Positions 54,830 to 62,893 of a DNA stretch of 64,000 bases are shown here, one piece after another (position 1 is the stretch's first letter; every line of letters starts with the position of its first letter). A program made the translations under genes and the position numbers. The stretch is from Roseburia hominis A2-183 (lineage in GTDB: Bacteria > Bacillota > Clostridia > Lachnospirales > Lachnospiraceae): the NCBI RefSeq assembly GCF_000225345.1, contig NC_015977.1:754001-818000 (forward strand), in the 5' to 3' direction. The notes under the pieces are model-generated. The model was not told the DNA's origin. It made no database searches and worked only from the letters and a program-made list of their open reading frames with translations.

Positions 54830-55510
54830 ATGATAAAGAAGAAAGCGGTGGCGGGCGGCATTGTGGCGCTTGCAGCAGTGCTCGGCGGCGGAGGCATTTT
54901 CGCATGGACCCGCAGGACGGCAGACACGGAGACACTGGCGGATAATCAGAAATATGTGTATGCCTATGTGACCAGCATCGAGGGAAATGAATTGACATAT
55001 ATGGAAGTCGATGAATCGGTGGTGGAGGCATATCTTGCAAGCAGCACGGAAGACACCGAGAATACAGAAAAAGGCGGAGATGGCTCAGGAGCGCCAGGAG
55101 GAAGTGATGGTTCAGGGGCGCCGGGAGGAAGTGATACCGCAGGAGCGCCAGGGGATAGCACGGAGGCGTCTGGAGATGGCTCGGGGGCGCCTGGCAGGAT
55201 GTCGCAGGGAACTTCCGGAACGGATGCTAACACAGAGACGTCAGACGGACAGCCGCAGGAAGAAAATGGCGACATGCCGGGCGATGCAACATCGGACGGA
55301 ACAGGAAGTAACGGTGGAGGAGCACCGGGCGGAAATGGCGGCATGAGTGGTAAAAGTGTGACAACATTGATTCCGGTCAGCACGGTGGTGCACACCACGG
55401 CAGGTACCGAGACGACGTTTCAGCGGCTGGCGGCTGGCGATCTGCTGAAGCTTCTGATAGAGACCAGCGAAGACGGTGAGGAGGTTATTATAGAGATATG
55501 GATGCAGTGA
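54830..55510 (+). CDS. Small membrane-anchored glycine-rich protein of the export operon
   Basis: 226 residues. One N-terminal membrane helix (GGIVALAAVLGGGGIFAW), a short beta-like piece (YVYAYVTSIEGNELTYMEVDE), then about 105 residues of repeats such as GSGAPGGSD, and a final beta-like piece (TTLIPVSTVVHTTAGTETTFQRLAAGDLLKLL). The split small domain around the repeats recalls the insert in the adjacent permease. It lies inside the operon and overlaps the ATPase start, so it is probably a partner or substrate of the exporter. No family known to me. Confidence 0.65.
   Translation: MIKKKAVAGGIVALAAVLGGGGIFAWTRRTADTETLADNQKYVYAYVTSIEGNELTYMEVDESVVEAYLASSTEDTENTEKGGDGSGAPGGSDGSGAPGGSDTAGAPGDSTEASGDGSGAPGRMSQGTSGTDANTETSDGQPQEENGDMPGDATSDGTGSNGGGAPGGNGGMSGKSVTTLIPVSTVVHTTAGTETTFQRLAAGDLLKLLIETSEDGEEVIIEIWMQ
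55082..55162 (+). repeat. Three 27-bp tandem repeats in the glycine-rich gene
   Basis: Direct 27-base units encode GSGAPGGSD, GSGAPGGSD and TAGAPGDST. A diverged fourth follows. Length variation between strains is expected. Confidence 0.75.
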
Positions 55511-56235
55511 TGGATATGGAGCCGGCGATCTGCGCGGTCACAAAAGCAGAAAGTATAGAAAATACAGACGTAATCACAATGAGAAATATCAACAAATCAT
55601 ACCGCATGGGAACGCAGTCCCTCCATGTGCTCAAAGATGTGTCGCTGACCGTAAAGCAGGGAGAATATCTTGCCATTTTGGGTCCTTCCGGTTCCGGAAA
55701 AAGTACGCTCATGAATATCATCGGGTGCATGGATGTGATGGACAGCGGAAACTATCTGCTGGATGGCGTGGCAATCGAACAGGCGAAAGAAAAGGAACTG
55801 GTAAAAATCCGTAATCAGAAAATAGGCTTCATTTTTCAGAAATATCATCTGATTCCGACCTACAACGTGCTGCAGAATATTGTTATGCCGCTTCTGATGC
55901 GTGGAATGGGGCTCGCGGAGGCTCAGGAGGCGAGTATGGACACGATTGACATGCTCGGGCTTTCACAGCGTATCGGACATAAGCCCAATGAACTTTCCGG
56001 CGGACAGCAGCAGCGTGTAGCCATTGCGCGTGCACTGGTCGGAAAACCTGCCATTCTGCTTGCAGATGAACCGACAGGCGCGCTCGATGTGAACAGCGGA
56101 AAAGAGGTATTGAAGCTTTTTGAAAATCTGAATCAGATGGGAAATACCATTGTGATGATTACCCATGATCTGAATGTGGCAAAACATGCGGGTCGTGTGG
56201 TAAGAATTGTGGACGGCGAGATCTATGAAAACTGA
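55498..56235 (+). CDS. MacB/LolD-like ABC transporter ATPase
   Basis: 245 residues from ATG 55498 (GAGGAGG upstream; 13 bases inside the preceding gene). Walker [11 protein letters not shown]-loop [17 protein letters not shown], signature [15 protein letters not shown], Walker [12 protein letters not shown] and switch His MITHDL. An extra N-terminal stretch of about 26 residues precedes the ABC domain. It drives the permease at 53375. MacB-type pumps move peptides, lipoproteins or drugs out of the cell; the substrate is not determined. Confidence 0.92.
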   Translation: MDAVMDMEPAICAVTKAESIENTDVITMRNINKSYRMGTQSLHVLKDVSLTVKQGEYLAILGPSGSGKSTLMNIIGCMDVMDSGNYLLDGVAIEQAKEKELVKIRNQKIGFIFQKYHLIPTYNVLQNIVMPLLMRGMGLAEAQEASMDTIDMLGLSQRIGHKPNELSGGQQQRVAIARALVGKPAILLADEPTGALDVNSGKEVLKLFENLNQMGNTIVMITHDLNVAKHAGRVVRIVDGEIYEN

Positions 56236-56332
56236 TTCCAGAGCGGTTGCAGTAGGAAAATGAGGTTATAAAAAACTGATTTTGGGAGGATGCAGCAGAA
56301 AATGAGGTTATAAAAACTGCATTTTGGGTCGT
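56236..56332 (+). repeat. Two short direct repeats after the export operon
   Basis: AAAATGAGGTTATAAAAA with ACTGATTTTGGG and then AAAATGAGGTTATAAAAACT with GCATTTTGGG: two near-identical units of about 47 bp, probably duplicated. Confidence 0.6.
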
Positions 56333-56333
56333 G

Positions 56334-56548
56334 GCGGGTCTGGGAGATACATTTTGCCATCTGAGACCCGTTCTTGACTATTTCGCGGGTCTGAGAGCTG
56401 CTTTTTTGCGTCTGAGACCCGTTCTTGACTATTTCGCGGGTCTGAGAGCTGCTTTTTTGCGTCTGAGACCCGTTCTACTCTTTTATACTGTTGTTATGTC
56501 AACTATTCTGTCATTTTGCGGGTCTGAGAGCACGTTTTTGCGTGCATA
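56334..56548 (+). repeat. Array of GGGTCTG hairpin repeats, 51-bp period
   Basis: GCGGGTCTG begins at 56334, 56385, 56436 and 56518. The first three are spaced exactly 51 bp. Each unit contains CGGGTCTGAGA facing TCTGAGACCCG, so each can fold; the two full inner units share the loop CTGCTTTTTTGCG and the linker TTCTTGACTATTTCG. The GGGTCTG/GACCCG core is shared with 46366-46606. Confidence 0.85.
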
Positions 56549-56816
56549 GACCAGAATCCACGGTTAGTAACATAATGTTCGCGGAGACAAAAGTGAGCAT
56601 GAAGCAAAGACGGATGCGCATGCTTACGTGCAGCGGACGGATATGTTCCATGCGAACGCGCTTGCATGGAATTGCCGCAATAAGCATATTGCGCCCTGCT
56701 TTGATAAGTAATATTATTAGAAATCCCCAAGTGTGTTTGTAATAATATTACACATCACCCAGAAGAGGTCTAGGCTTATTGCGATAATTCCTTTTGCCGG
56801 GGTATCGTTGATGTAT
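56549..56816. other. Gene-free stretch
   Basis: No convincing frame or ribosome site. It includes GAATTGCCGCAATAAGC and paired TAATATTATTA pieces near 56710-56750 that can form weak hairpins. I see nothing else. Confidence 0.4.
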
Positions 56817-57098
56817 GATATAATGAATCCTATCGGATTCATATTAGAAGTTCCTGCGGAACTTCGGATGCGCAGAAAGCAGCGCAAAAAGATGATATAA
56901 TGAATCTTATCGGATTCATATTAGAAGTTCCTGCGGAACTTTGGATGCGCAGAAAGCAGCGCAAAAAGATGATATAATGAATCCTATCGGATTCATATTA
57001 GAAGTTCCTGCGGAACTTCGGATGCGCAGAAAGCAGCGCAAAAAGATGATATAATGAATCTTGACAGATTCATATTGTGCGCAGAAAACAGTGCAGAC
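56817..57098 (+). repeat. Tandem 77-bp hairpin repeats with built-in TATAAT
   Basis: Units start at 56817, 56894 and 56971 (exact period 77); a fourth, truncated one starts at 57048. Each holds GATATAATG, hairpin GAATCC/GGATTC, hairpin GAAGTTCC/GGAACTTC and GCGCAGAAAGCAGCGC. A single copy lies at 47699-47783 and a diverged one at 62608-62678. The truncated last unit places TATAAT 94 bases before the AlkD gene start. Confidence 0.92.
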
Positions 57099-57147
57099 AC
57101 AGAATCGCATTTACAGTAATTCATTGACAGTGCAAAGAGAGGAAAGA

Positions 57148-57870
57148 ATGACAAACGAACAGATACGTGATTTTTTAGAGAAACATGCGGAAAAGCAGTT
57201 CAAAGATTTTGCCAGCAGCCTGATTCCGGGGACAGATTCGATTCTGGGAGTGCGGCTTCCGGTGCTGCGCTCGCTGGCGAAGCAGCTCGCAAAGGAAGAC
57301 TGGAGAACTTATCTCAAGGAGGCACGTGATGACACCTACGAGGAGATTATGCTGCAGGGACTTGTGATTGGCTACGTGAAAGCGGAGATGGAGGAGCTTT
57401 TGGAATATGCCGCAGCATTTATTCCGAAAATCCACGACTGGTCAGTCAATGATGGGTTTTGTTCTACATTTAAGATTGTCCGAAAGCACCGGGCAGAGGT
57501 GTGGGATTTCCTGATGCAATACCGCGCGTCTGAGAGTGAATTTGAGCAGCGGGTGGTGGCAGTGATGCTGATGGATCATTTTCTGGTGCCTGAATATATC
57601 GACCGTGTGCTTGCCGTATATAACAGCCTAAAGCATGAGGGCTATTATTGCAAAATGGGAGTCGCATGGGGAATTGCGACTGCTTATGCAAAATTTCCGC
57701 AGGAGACCCAGGCATTTCTGCTGGAAAATGAACTGGATGATTATACCTATAATAAGGCAATTCAGAAAATGCTGGAGTCATATCGTGTAAGTGCGGAAGA
57801 CAAAGAAATGTTGCGTGGTATGAAGCGGAAAGTGACCGGTAGAAAGAATGCCGCCAAGCCCGGGCGGTAA
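57148..57870 (+). CDS. AlkD-like DNA alkylation repair protein
   Basis: 240 residues from ATG 57148 behind AGAGGAAAG. A HEAT-like all-helical protein with VRLPVLRSLAKQLAKEDW, EIMLQGLVIGY, IHDWSVNDGFCSTFK, RVVAVMLMDHFL, YYCKMGVAWGIATAYAKFP and TYNKAIQKMLESYR, the typical AlkD order. It removes alkylated bases such as 3-methyl and 7-methyl purines. A lysine-rich, A-tract sequence follows the stop but is not in frame. Upstream are the 77-bp repeats. Confidence 0.9.
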   Translation: MTNEQIRDFLEKHAEKQFKDFASSLIPGTDSILGVRLPVLRSLAKQLAKEDWRTYLKEARDDTYEEIMLQGLVIGYVKAEMEELLEYAAAFIPKIHDWSVNDGFCSTFKIVRKHRAEVWDFLMQYRASESEFEQRVVAVMLMDHFLVPEYIDRVLAVYNSLKHEGYYCKMGVAWGIATAYAKFPQETQAFLLENELDDYTYNKAIQKMLESYRVSAEDKEMLRGMKRKVTGRKNAAKPGR

Positions 57871-58041
57871 GAATCCTAAAAACCCTAAAAAACCTAAAAA
57901 ACTAAAAAACCGAGTCATCTGCTTTAGATGTGAAGCCCCTGGAATCCACCCCAACCTGCCACGCCGGAACATGGGAACGGCATATCAGAACACGATGCGA
58001 AAATCTCTTGCAGAAAACCTGCAGAATGGAAACGGAAAGAA

Positions 58042-58070
58042 TTGCAACGCCGGTTGTGCATATGTTATAC
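58042..58070 (+). promoter_or_regulatory. Promoter of the alcohol dehydrogenase gene
   Basis: TTGCAA (58042-58047), 17 bases and TTATAC (58065-58070), about 100 bases before ATG 58173. The rest of the 302-base gap (57871-58172) holds only an A-rich CCTAAAAAA tract and nothing I can name. Confidence 0.6.
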
Positions 58071-58172
58071 TTAACGTATGCAGAAACGACGCCGGATTTG
58101 GGGTATGATAGTAACGGCGGGCAAAGGCTGCAAAAAATGGTTGCCACAGGAAGTGGCGGATTGGAGGAGCAT

Positions 58173-59390
58173 ATGGCAAGGTTTACGTTACCGCGCGATC
58201 TGTATCACGGAAAGGGAGCGCTGGAGGCTTTAAAGGACTTTGAGGGAAAGCGCGCGATGATCTGTGTCGGCGGAGGTTCCATGAAGCGTTTTGGATTTCT
58301 GGATCGCGCAAAGCAGTATCTGGAAGAAGCAGGAATGGAAGTCTGTCTGTTTGAGGGAATTGAGCCTGATCCATCGGTGGAGACAGTGATGAAAGGTGCC
58401 AAGGCAATGGAAGAATTTAAGCCGGACTGGATCGTGGCGATGGGCGGCGGCTCTCCGATTGATGCGGCAAAGGCAATGTGGATCAAGTATGAATATCCGG
58501 ACATTACGTTTGAAGATATGTGCAAGGTATTCGGAATTCCGAAGCTCCGCAAAAAAGCACATTTCTGCGCGATCTCTTCCACATCCGGAACGGCGACGGA
58601 AGTGACGGCATTTTCCATCATTACGGATTATGAAAAAGGAATCAAATATCCGATTGCAGATTTTGAGATTACGCCAGATGTGGCGATCGTGGATCCTGAG
58701 CTTGCAGAGACAATGCCGCAGAAGCTGGTGGCACATACCGGTATGGATGCGATGACGCATGCCATCGAGGCGTATGTTTCCACGGCGAACTGTGATTTTA
58801 CCGATCCGCTTGCCCTGCATGCGATCAAGATGATCCAGAGAGATCTTGTGGGCTCTTATAACGGAGATATGGAAAAACGTGATTCCATGCACAATGCACA
58901 GTGTCTGGCCGGTATGGCATTTTCCAATGCACTGCTTGGAATCGTTCATTCGATGGCTCACAAGACGGGTGCTGCATTTGCAGATTACGGCGCACATATC
59001 ATTCATGGTGCAGCAAACGCCATGTATCTGCCGAAGGTCATCGCATTCAACGCCAAGGATGAGACTGCGAAAAAGCGCTACGGCGAGATCACAGATTTTA
59101 TGGGACTGGGCGGAGATACGCTGGATGAGAAAGTGGCGCTCCTCATTACATATCTGCGCGGCATGAATGATGATCTTAAGATTCCGCACTGTATCAAGAA
59201 TTACGGCGCGGACAGCTATCCGACCGAGCAGGGATTCGTGCCGGAGGAAGTATTCTTGGAGAGACTGCCGGAGATTGCAGCAAATGCAATTCTGGATGCC
59301 TGCACGGGATCGAATCCGCGTCAGCCGAGCCAGGAGGAGATGGAAAAACTGTTGAAGTGTTGCTACTACGATACAGAGGTAGATTTCTAG
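58173..59390 (+). CDS. Iron-containing alcohol dehydrogenase
   Basis: 405 residues from ATG 58173 behind GGAGGAG (upstream frame has no such site). NAD(P) binding GGGSPIDAAKAMW; iron ligands in GMDAMTHAIEAYVS (Asp, His), GIVHSMAHKTGAAF (His) and YGAHIIHGAANAMY (His); the fold length fits the family III alcohol dehydrogenases used by fermenters to make butanol, ethanol or propanediol. The aldehyde substrate cannot be read from sequence. A perfect terminator follows. Confidence 0.93.
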   Translation: MARFTLPRDLYHGKGALEALKDFEGKRAMICVGGGSMKRFGFLDRAKQYLEEAGMEVCLFEGIEPDPSVETVMKGAKAMEEFKPDWIVAMGGGSPIDAAKAMWIKYEYPDITFEDMCKVFGIPKLRKKAHFCAISSTSGTATEVTAFSIITDYEKGIKYPIADFEITPDVAIVDPELAETMPQKLVAHTGMDAMTHAIEAYVSTANCDFTDPLALHAIKMIQRDLVGSYNGDMEKRDSMHNAQCLAGMAFSNALLGIVHSMAHKTGAAFADYGAHIIHGAANAMYLPKVIAFNAKDETAKKRYGEITDFMGLGGDTLDEKVALLITYLRGMNDDLKIPHCIKNYGADSYPTEQGFVPEEVFLERLPEIAANAILDACTGSNPRQPSQEEMEKLLKCCYYDTEVDF

Positions 59391-59516
59391 AAGAGCATAT
59401 TTTTAAGACAGCTGAAACATCATCCATAATGTGATAAAATACAGCGCGATCGATGACAATAACAGTACGGTCAACGATCACAGAGGTCAGTGATAACACA
59501 ACCAATGGTCATACGA

Positions 59517-59575
59517 TAAAACAGAGGGTGCACATGCGTGCCGGAAATCCGGCACTCGCATGCACCCTCTGTTTT
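59517..59575. terminator. Large bidirectional terminator
   Basis: AAAACAGAGGGTGC and GCACCCTCTGTTTT are the outer arms, followed by a further CATGCG/CGCATG and GCCGG/CCGGC stem. T runs lie on both strands. It separates the inserted genes from spoVAD. Confidence 0.88.
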
Positions 59576-59815
59576 GTCTGCCGGCGAAATTTCGTTTTTG
59601 ACTAGCAGTCCGATCATTTCAAGATCATGCGAAACATTTCTGAACAGTCAAACCAATTTCACGCCCAGCCGCCCCAATTTCCGGACAGTTAAACTATCAT
59701 CCGGGCAACGAAACATTTTTCGCAATAACAAACCATATTCACAACAGAAAAAGTCGAACCACTACTGGAAAGTTTGTGAACAGAAGAAAACAAAAATCAA
59801 AATGGTATTTTACCG
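59576..59815 (+). other. Gene-free stretch before spoVAD
   Basis: A-rich DNA with several GAAACATTT and AAACCA-type words (59625-59760) but no gene, ribosome site or clear repeat. Its composition differs from the neighbouring coding DNA. Confidence 0.4.
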
Positions 59816-59845
59816 GTATAATACACGTTTGTGCGCCGCATACTA
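59816..59845 (+). promoter_or_regulatory. Sigma-G/F-like promoter of spoVAD-spoVAE
   Basis: GTATA (59816-59820), 18 bases and CATACTA (59839-59845) fully match GHATR-N18-CATNHTA. It lies 30 bases before ATG 59876, so the separated spoVAD-AE pair keeps forespore timing. Confidence 0.65.
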
Positions 59846-59875
59846 AGGAAAAGTCTTGCGAAAGGAAGCAGTGAT

Positions 59876-60889
59876 ATGGAGATACAGGTCGGGAAGCAGA
59901 GCCTCGCGTTTGCGGAGGCTCCTTACATCATAAGCAGTGCGAGTATTGTGGGGAAAAAAGAGGGCGAAGGACCGCTCGGGAACCGCTTCGACGTGGTGGG
60001 CGAGGACGACAAGTTCGGACAGAACACCTGGGAGGAGGCGGAGAGTACCCTGCAGAAGGAAGCATTTACGCTGGCGGTCGGAAAGGCAGGCTTGAAAACC
60101 GAGGACATCCGTTATCTGTTTTCGGGGGATCTGCTCGGGCAGAACATTGCGACATCCTTCGGGCTCATGGACTATCAGGTGCCGCTGTTCGGACTTTATG
60201 GAGCGTGCAGTACCTGTGGCGAAGCGCTCTCATTGGGCGCGATGTGCGTGGCGGCGGGGTATGCGGATTATGTTGTGGCGATGACGTCGAGCCATTTTGC
60301 CAGCGCGGAAAAGCAGTTCCGTTTTCCACTGGAATATGCCAACCAGCGCCCGAAATCGGCGACGTGGACGGTCACTGGAAGTGGCGCCTATGTGCTCGGG
60401 AAAAAAAGAAGCAAGGCGCGCATCACGGGGATCACGACCGGCAAGATCGTCGATTACGGCATCAAGGATTCGATGAATATGGGAGCGGCCATGGCACCTG
60501 CCGCCAGTGACGTGATCTGCCGCCATCTGTCGGATTTCGGAAGAAACGTGACGGATTACGATAAGATCATTACCGGCGATCTCGGAAAAGTCGGGCAGGA
60601 GATTCTCTGGGATCTGACGAGAGCCGGAGGGTATGACATCAGCAGCATCCACACCGACTGCGGGATTGAGATCTACGATGCAGACAAACAGGGAACGGGT
60701 GCCGGCGGTTCCGGCTGCGGGTGTGCGGCAGTGACGCTCTCGGCACATTTTATGCGGCAGATCGAGGAAGGAAAATGGAAAAGAATCCTGTTTGTCCCGA
60801 CGGGAGCGCTGCTCTCGACCGTTTCCTTTAATGAGGGAATGACAGTGCCGGGAATTGCGCATGCGGTCGTCATTGAGCATGCAGGATAG
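59876..60889 (+). CDS. spoVAD: Stage V sporulation protein AD
   Basis: 337 residues from ATG 59876 behind AAAGGAAG. It has a thiolase-like fold: FGLYGACSTCGEALSLGAM at the nucleophile region, GSGAYVLGKKR, and GTGAGGSGCGCAAVTLSAHFM. SpoVAD binds dipicolinic acid and is needed for its uptake into spores. It is normally encoded right after spoVAC; here it starts a second transcription unit with spoVAE. Confidence 0.95.
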   Translation: MEIQVGKQSLAFAEAPYIISSASIVGKKEGEGPLGNRFDVVGEDDKFGQNTWEEAESTLQKEAFTLAVGKAGLKTEDIRYLFSGDLLGQNIATSFGLMDYQVPLFGLYGACSTCGEALSLGAMCVAAGYADYVVAMTSSHFASAEKQFRFPLEYANQRPKSATWTVTGSGAYVLGKKRSKARITGITTGKIVDYGIKDSMNMGAAMAPAASDVICRHLSDFGRNVTDYDKIITGDLGKVGQEILWDLTRAGGYDISSIHTDCGIEIYDADKQGTGAGGSGCGCAAVTLSAHFMRQIEEGKWKRILFVPTGALLSTVSFNEGMTVPGIAHAVVIEHAG

Positions 60890-60905
60890 AAAGGGGAAAA
60901 ATGCT

Positions 60906-61262
60906 ATGGATTATGTCAATGCATTCTGGGTTGGCGGGCTGATCTGCGCGCTGGTGCAAATTTTAATGGAAAAAACAAAAATGCTTCCGGGGCGCATCAT
61001 GGTGCTTCTGGTGTGTCTTGGCACACTGCTTGGAGCGATACAGATCTATGAACCGTTTGTGGAATTTGCGGGGGCAGGTGCCAGCGTGCCGTTGCTCGGA
61101 TTTGGAAATGTATTGTGGAAGGGCGTGAAAGAGGCGGTGGATCAATATGGCTTTCTTGGAATTTTCATGGGAGGCTTTCAGGCAAGCGCGGTGGGCATAT
61201 CGGCGGCGTTGGTGTTTGGCTATCTGGCAAGCCTGATTTTCCAGCCGAAAATGAAGAAATAA
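60906..61262 (+). CDS. spoVAE: Stage V sporulation protein AE
   Basis: 118 residues from ATG 60906 (AAGGGG upstream), three to four membrane helices, with VQILMEKTKMLPGRIMV and GAGASVPLLGFGNVLWKGVKEAV as in SpoVAE(b). It completes the dipicolinate system with SpoVAC and SpoVAD. Confidence 0.92.
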   Translation: MDYVNAFWVGGLICALVQILMEKTKMLPGRIMVLLVCLGTLLGAIQIYEPFVEFAGAGASVPLLGFGNVLWKGVKEAVDQYGFLGIFMGGFQASAVGISAALVFGYLASLIFQPKMKK

Positions 61263-61330
61263 GTGTTTGCGTATTGGTACATCTGGTAGTAGAATCTTAA
61301 TCATAAAAAGCGTGATAGGGGGAGACTGCC

Positions 61331-61675
61331 ATGGATGAGAACGCACTGCGCGCGGCCGGAATCGATTATGATGCCGCATTGGCACGGTTTATGGGAAAGC
61401 AGGCGATTTATGAAAAATATCTGCGAAAGCTGCCGGAGGATGCACATATGGATGCGGCGTGGGCGGCATTGGAGCAGCAGGATGAAGCGGAGCTGTTGGA
61501 GCAGGTGCATGCCATAAAAGGACTGACCGGAACGCTGGGGATTACGGGACTTTTTGAGCAGAGCGCGGCGATTGTTGCGCTCTTACGTGCAGGAACGCGC
61601 GAAGAGCTGCAAGAGAAAATGACGTCATTAAAACAGGAGTGGGACCGCGTCTGTGAGACAATCCGACAGGCGTAA
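61331..61675 (+). CDS. Orphan histidine phosphotransfer (Hpt) protein
   Basis: 114 residues, helical, with phosphorylatable H60 in VHAIKGLTGTLG. A stand-alone Hpt relays phosphate from a hybrid kinase to a response regulator. No kinase or regulator is adjacent; the hybrid kinase at 11889 already contains an Hpt domain, so a different partner is likely. AGGGGGA precedes ATG 61331. Confidence 0.82.
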   Translation: MDENALRAAGIDYDAALARFMGKQAIYEKYLRKLPEDAHMDAAWAALEQQDEAELLEQVHAIKGLTGTLGITGLFEQSAAIVALLRAGTREELQEKMTSLKQEWDRVCETIRQA

Positions 61676-61706
61676 TCCGCCTGCGGATTGCCGGCTCTAA
61701 AAGATT

Positions 61707-62402
61707 CTAGTGAAACGGACAGAAATAGTCCGGATGCCTGGAGATGATCTCGGTGCTTGCATTGAAGCCGTCGTAGATGTGATGGGAAACTACATCCGAG
61801 AGCCCCTCATAATCCCGCGAGGAGATACACGACCAGATTTTGATATGGTCGTTGTACAGCCGCAGTAGATTGTCGCGGTCGCCCAGATTCAAAAAGGTGC
61901 GGAAGCGCTCGTACTGGGAGCTCACTCCGGTCAGAAAATCCATGACGGTACGTTTCCCGGCGAGCTCGTAGAGCGTTGTGTGGAACTCGTTGTCGTTAAT
62001 GATGAAGGCCCGGCCGAGTTCCTCGGCGGGCAGATCCTGTTCCAGAAGTTCGCATTGGCGCTGCAACAGCAGGCGGATGCGGAATTCCTGGGATTTGTCG
62101 TACCCTGCGGTCAGATCTCTTAACACCGCCTGCTCTAAGGTCTCCCTCAGATAGAGAATGTCGGAGATCATGTTGAGGTCGATCAGGGAGACGAATGTAC
62201 CGATGTGCGGGCGGACCTCCAGAAGCCCCTCGCGCTCAAGCATTTTAAAAGCATCCCGCACCGGGGTGCGCGATACATGGAATGCGGCGGCCGTGTCGAT
62301 CTCGCTGATGGCAGATCCCGGCGGAAGCTCCAGATGAAGAATCTGTTCTTTTAAATCTTTATAAACGGCAACGGATGTGCCGGTATGTCTGGTTCCGTTC
62401 AT
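61707..62402 (-). CDS. GntR-family (FadR/FCD) regulator, divergent from uxuA
   Basis: 231 residues from ATG 62402 (GAGGAG upstream; a longer start to 62444 lacks one). N-terminal winged HTH: VYKDLKEQILHLELPPGSAISEIDTAAAFHVSRTPVRDAFKMLEREGLLEVRPHIGTFVSLID. The C-terminal FCD sensor has the metal-type residues DNEFHTTLY and SSRDYEGLSDVVSHHIY. Divergent from uxuA with TGTATACA operators between, it is most likely a UxuR/ExuR-type repressor of hexuronate use and of itself. Confidence 0.9.
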   Translation of the reverse strand: MNGTRHTGTSVAVYKDLKEQILHLELPPGSAISEIDTAAAFHVSRTPVRDAFKMLEREGLLEVRPHIGTFVSLIDLNMISDILYLRETLEQAVLRDLTAGYDKSQEFRIRLLLQRQCELLEQDLPAEELGRAFIINDNEFHTTLYELAGKRTVMDFLTGVSSQYERFRTFLNLGDRDNLLRLYNDHIKIWSCISSRDYEGLSDVVSHHIYDGFNASTEIISRHPDYFCPFH

Positions 62403-62530
62403 AACATGCTCCTCTGTGGACAATTTGGTGTCCATTCTTACCATTCAAAATGTGAACATATTTCTAATATAAATCCCAATGGAACAAATTACAATCTATT
62501 TTTCCGGAGCCCGGGACATGCACCTTACAT

Positions 62531-62540
62531 ATGTATACAT
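62531..62540. promoter_or_regulatory. GntR operator candidate 1
   Basis: ATGTATACAT, a perfect palindrome sharing the TGTATACA core of the other three sites. It lies 130 bases upstream of the GntR gene and may serve autoregulation. Confidence 0.5.
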
Positions 62541-62607
62541 AGGATCGGGAAAAAACGGGAACGCTGTTTCTTGGGGCAGGATGAAAAACAGTGCAGGACA
62601 GTAGACG

Positions 62608-62678
62608 GAATTCTGGCGGATTTCGATAAAAAGTCCTTCCGGAACTTAAGACGCGCGGAACACGGCGCAAGAAGATGA
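62608..62678 (+). repeat. Diverged copy of the 77-bp repeat
   Basis: GAATTCTGGCGGATTTC, TCCTTCCGGAACTT, ACGCGCGGAACACGGCGCAAG and AAGATGA align with the 77-bp unit along most of its length. The two main stem-loops remain but have mismatches. Confidence 0.6.
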
Positions 62679-62708
62679 AACAAGGAAAATCTGCCGGGGA
62701 ATACCCAC

Positions 62709-62718
62709 TTGTATACAA
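62709..62718. promoter_or_regulatory. GntR operator candidate 2
   Basis: TTGTATACAA, perfect palindrome with flanking C on the left, 120 bases upstream of the site in the uxuA promoter. Confidence 0.6.
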
Positions 62719-62821
62719 CAGGAGAAAAAGCAGAACCTGCGGAAAAACCGGTGTAAATTGTGAATAATAGACAAAACAGATACAAAAAATTATACAAAAC
62801 AGAAAAAAAGAAAGATGGATG

Positions 62822-62850
62822 TTGACGCTTGTATACAAGCATGATATAGT
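62822..62850 (+). promoter_or_regulatory. uxuA promoter with GntR operator in the spacer
   Basis: TTGACG (62822-62827), 17 bases and TATAGT (62845-62850). The spacer begins with CTTGTATACAAG (62828-62839), a perfect 12-bp palindrome. Bound repressor would block the polymerase directly. Confidence 0.85.
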
Positions 62851-62893
62851 CAAGAAAAAGAAACAAAGAAACGTACATGGAGCAATATCATAG

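Noticed and set aside
56334..56548. CRISPR-like appearance of the 51-bp units
   Set aside because: The material between the repeated cores is itself repeated and there are only four units; no cas genes.
56817..57098. CRISPR-like appearance of the 77-bp tandem repeats
   Set aside because: Units are contiguous with no variable spacers, each unit is a complex hairpin, and no cas genes are present.
57848..58108. Lys/Pro-rich frame after the AlkD-like gene (KNPKNPKKPKK...), perhaps a frameshifted tail
   Set aside because: The AlkD-like protein is already complete in length, and the tract is simple CCTAAAAAA repetition; no evidence of frameshift.
58230..59189. 319-codon minus-strand frame opposite the alcohol dehydrogenase
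   Set aside because: His/Arg/Cys-rich composition typical of antisense frames; shadow.
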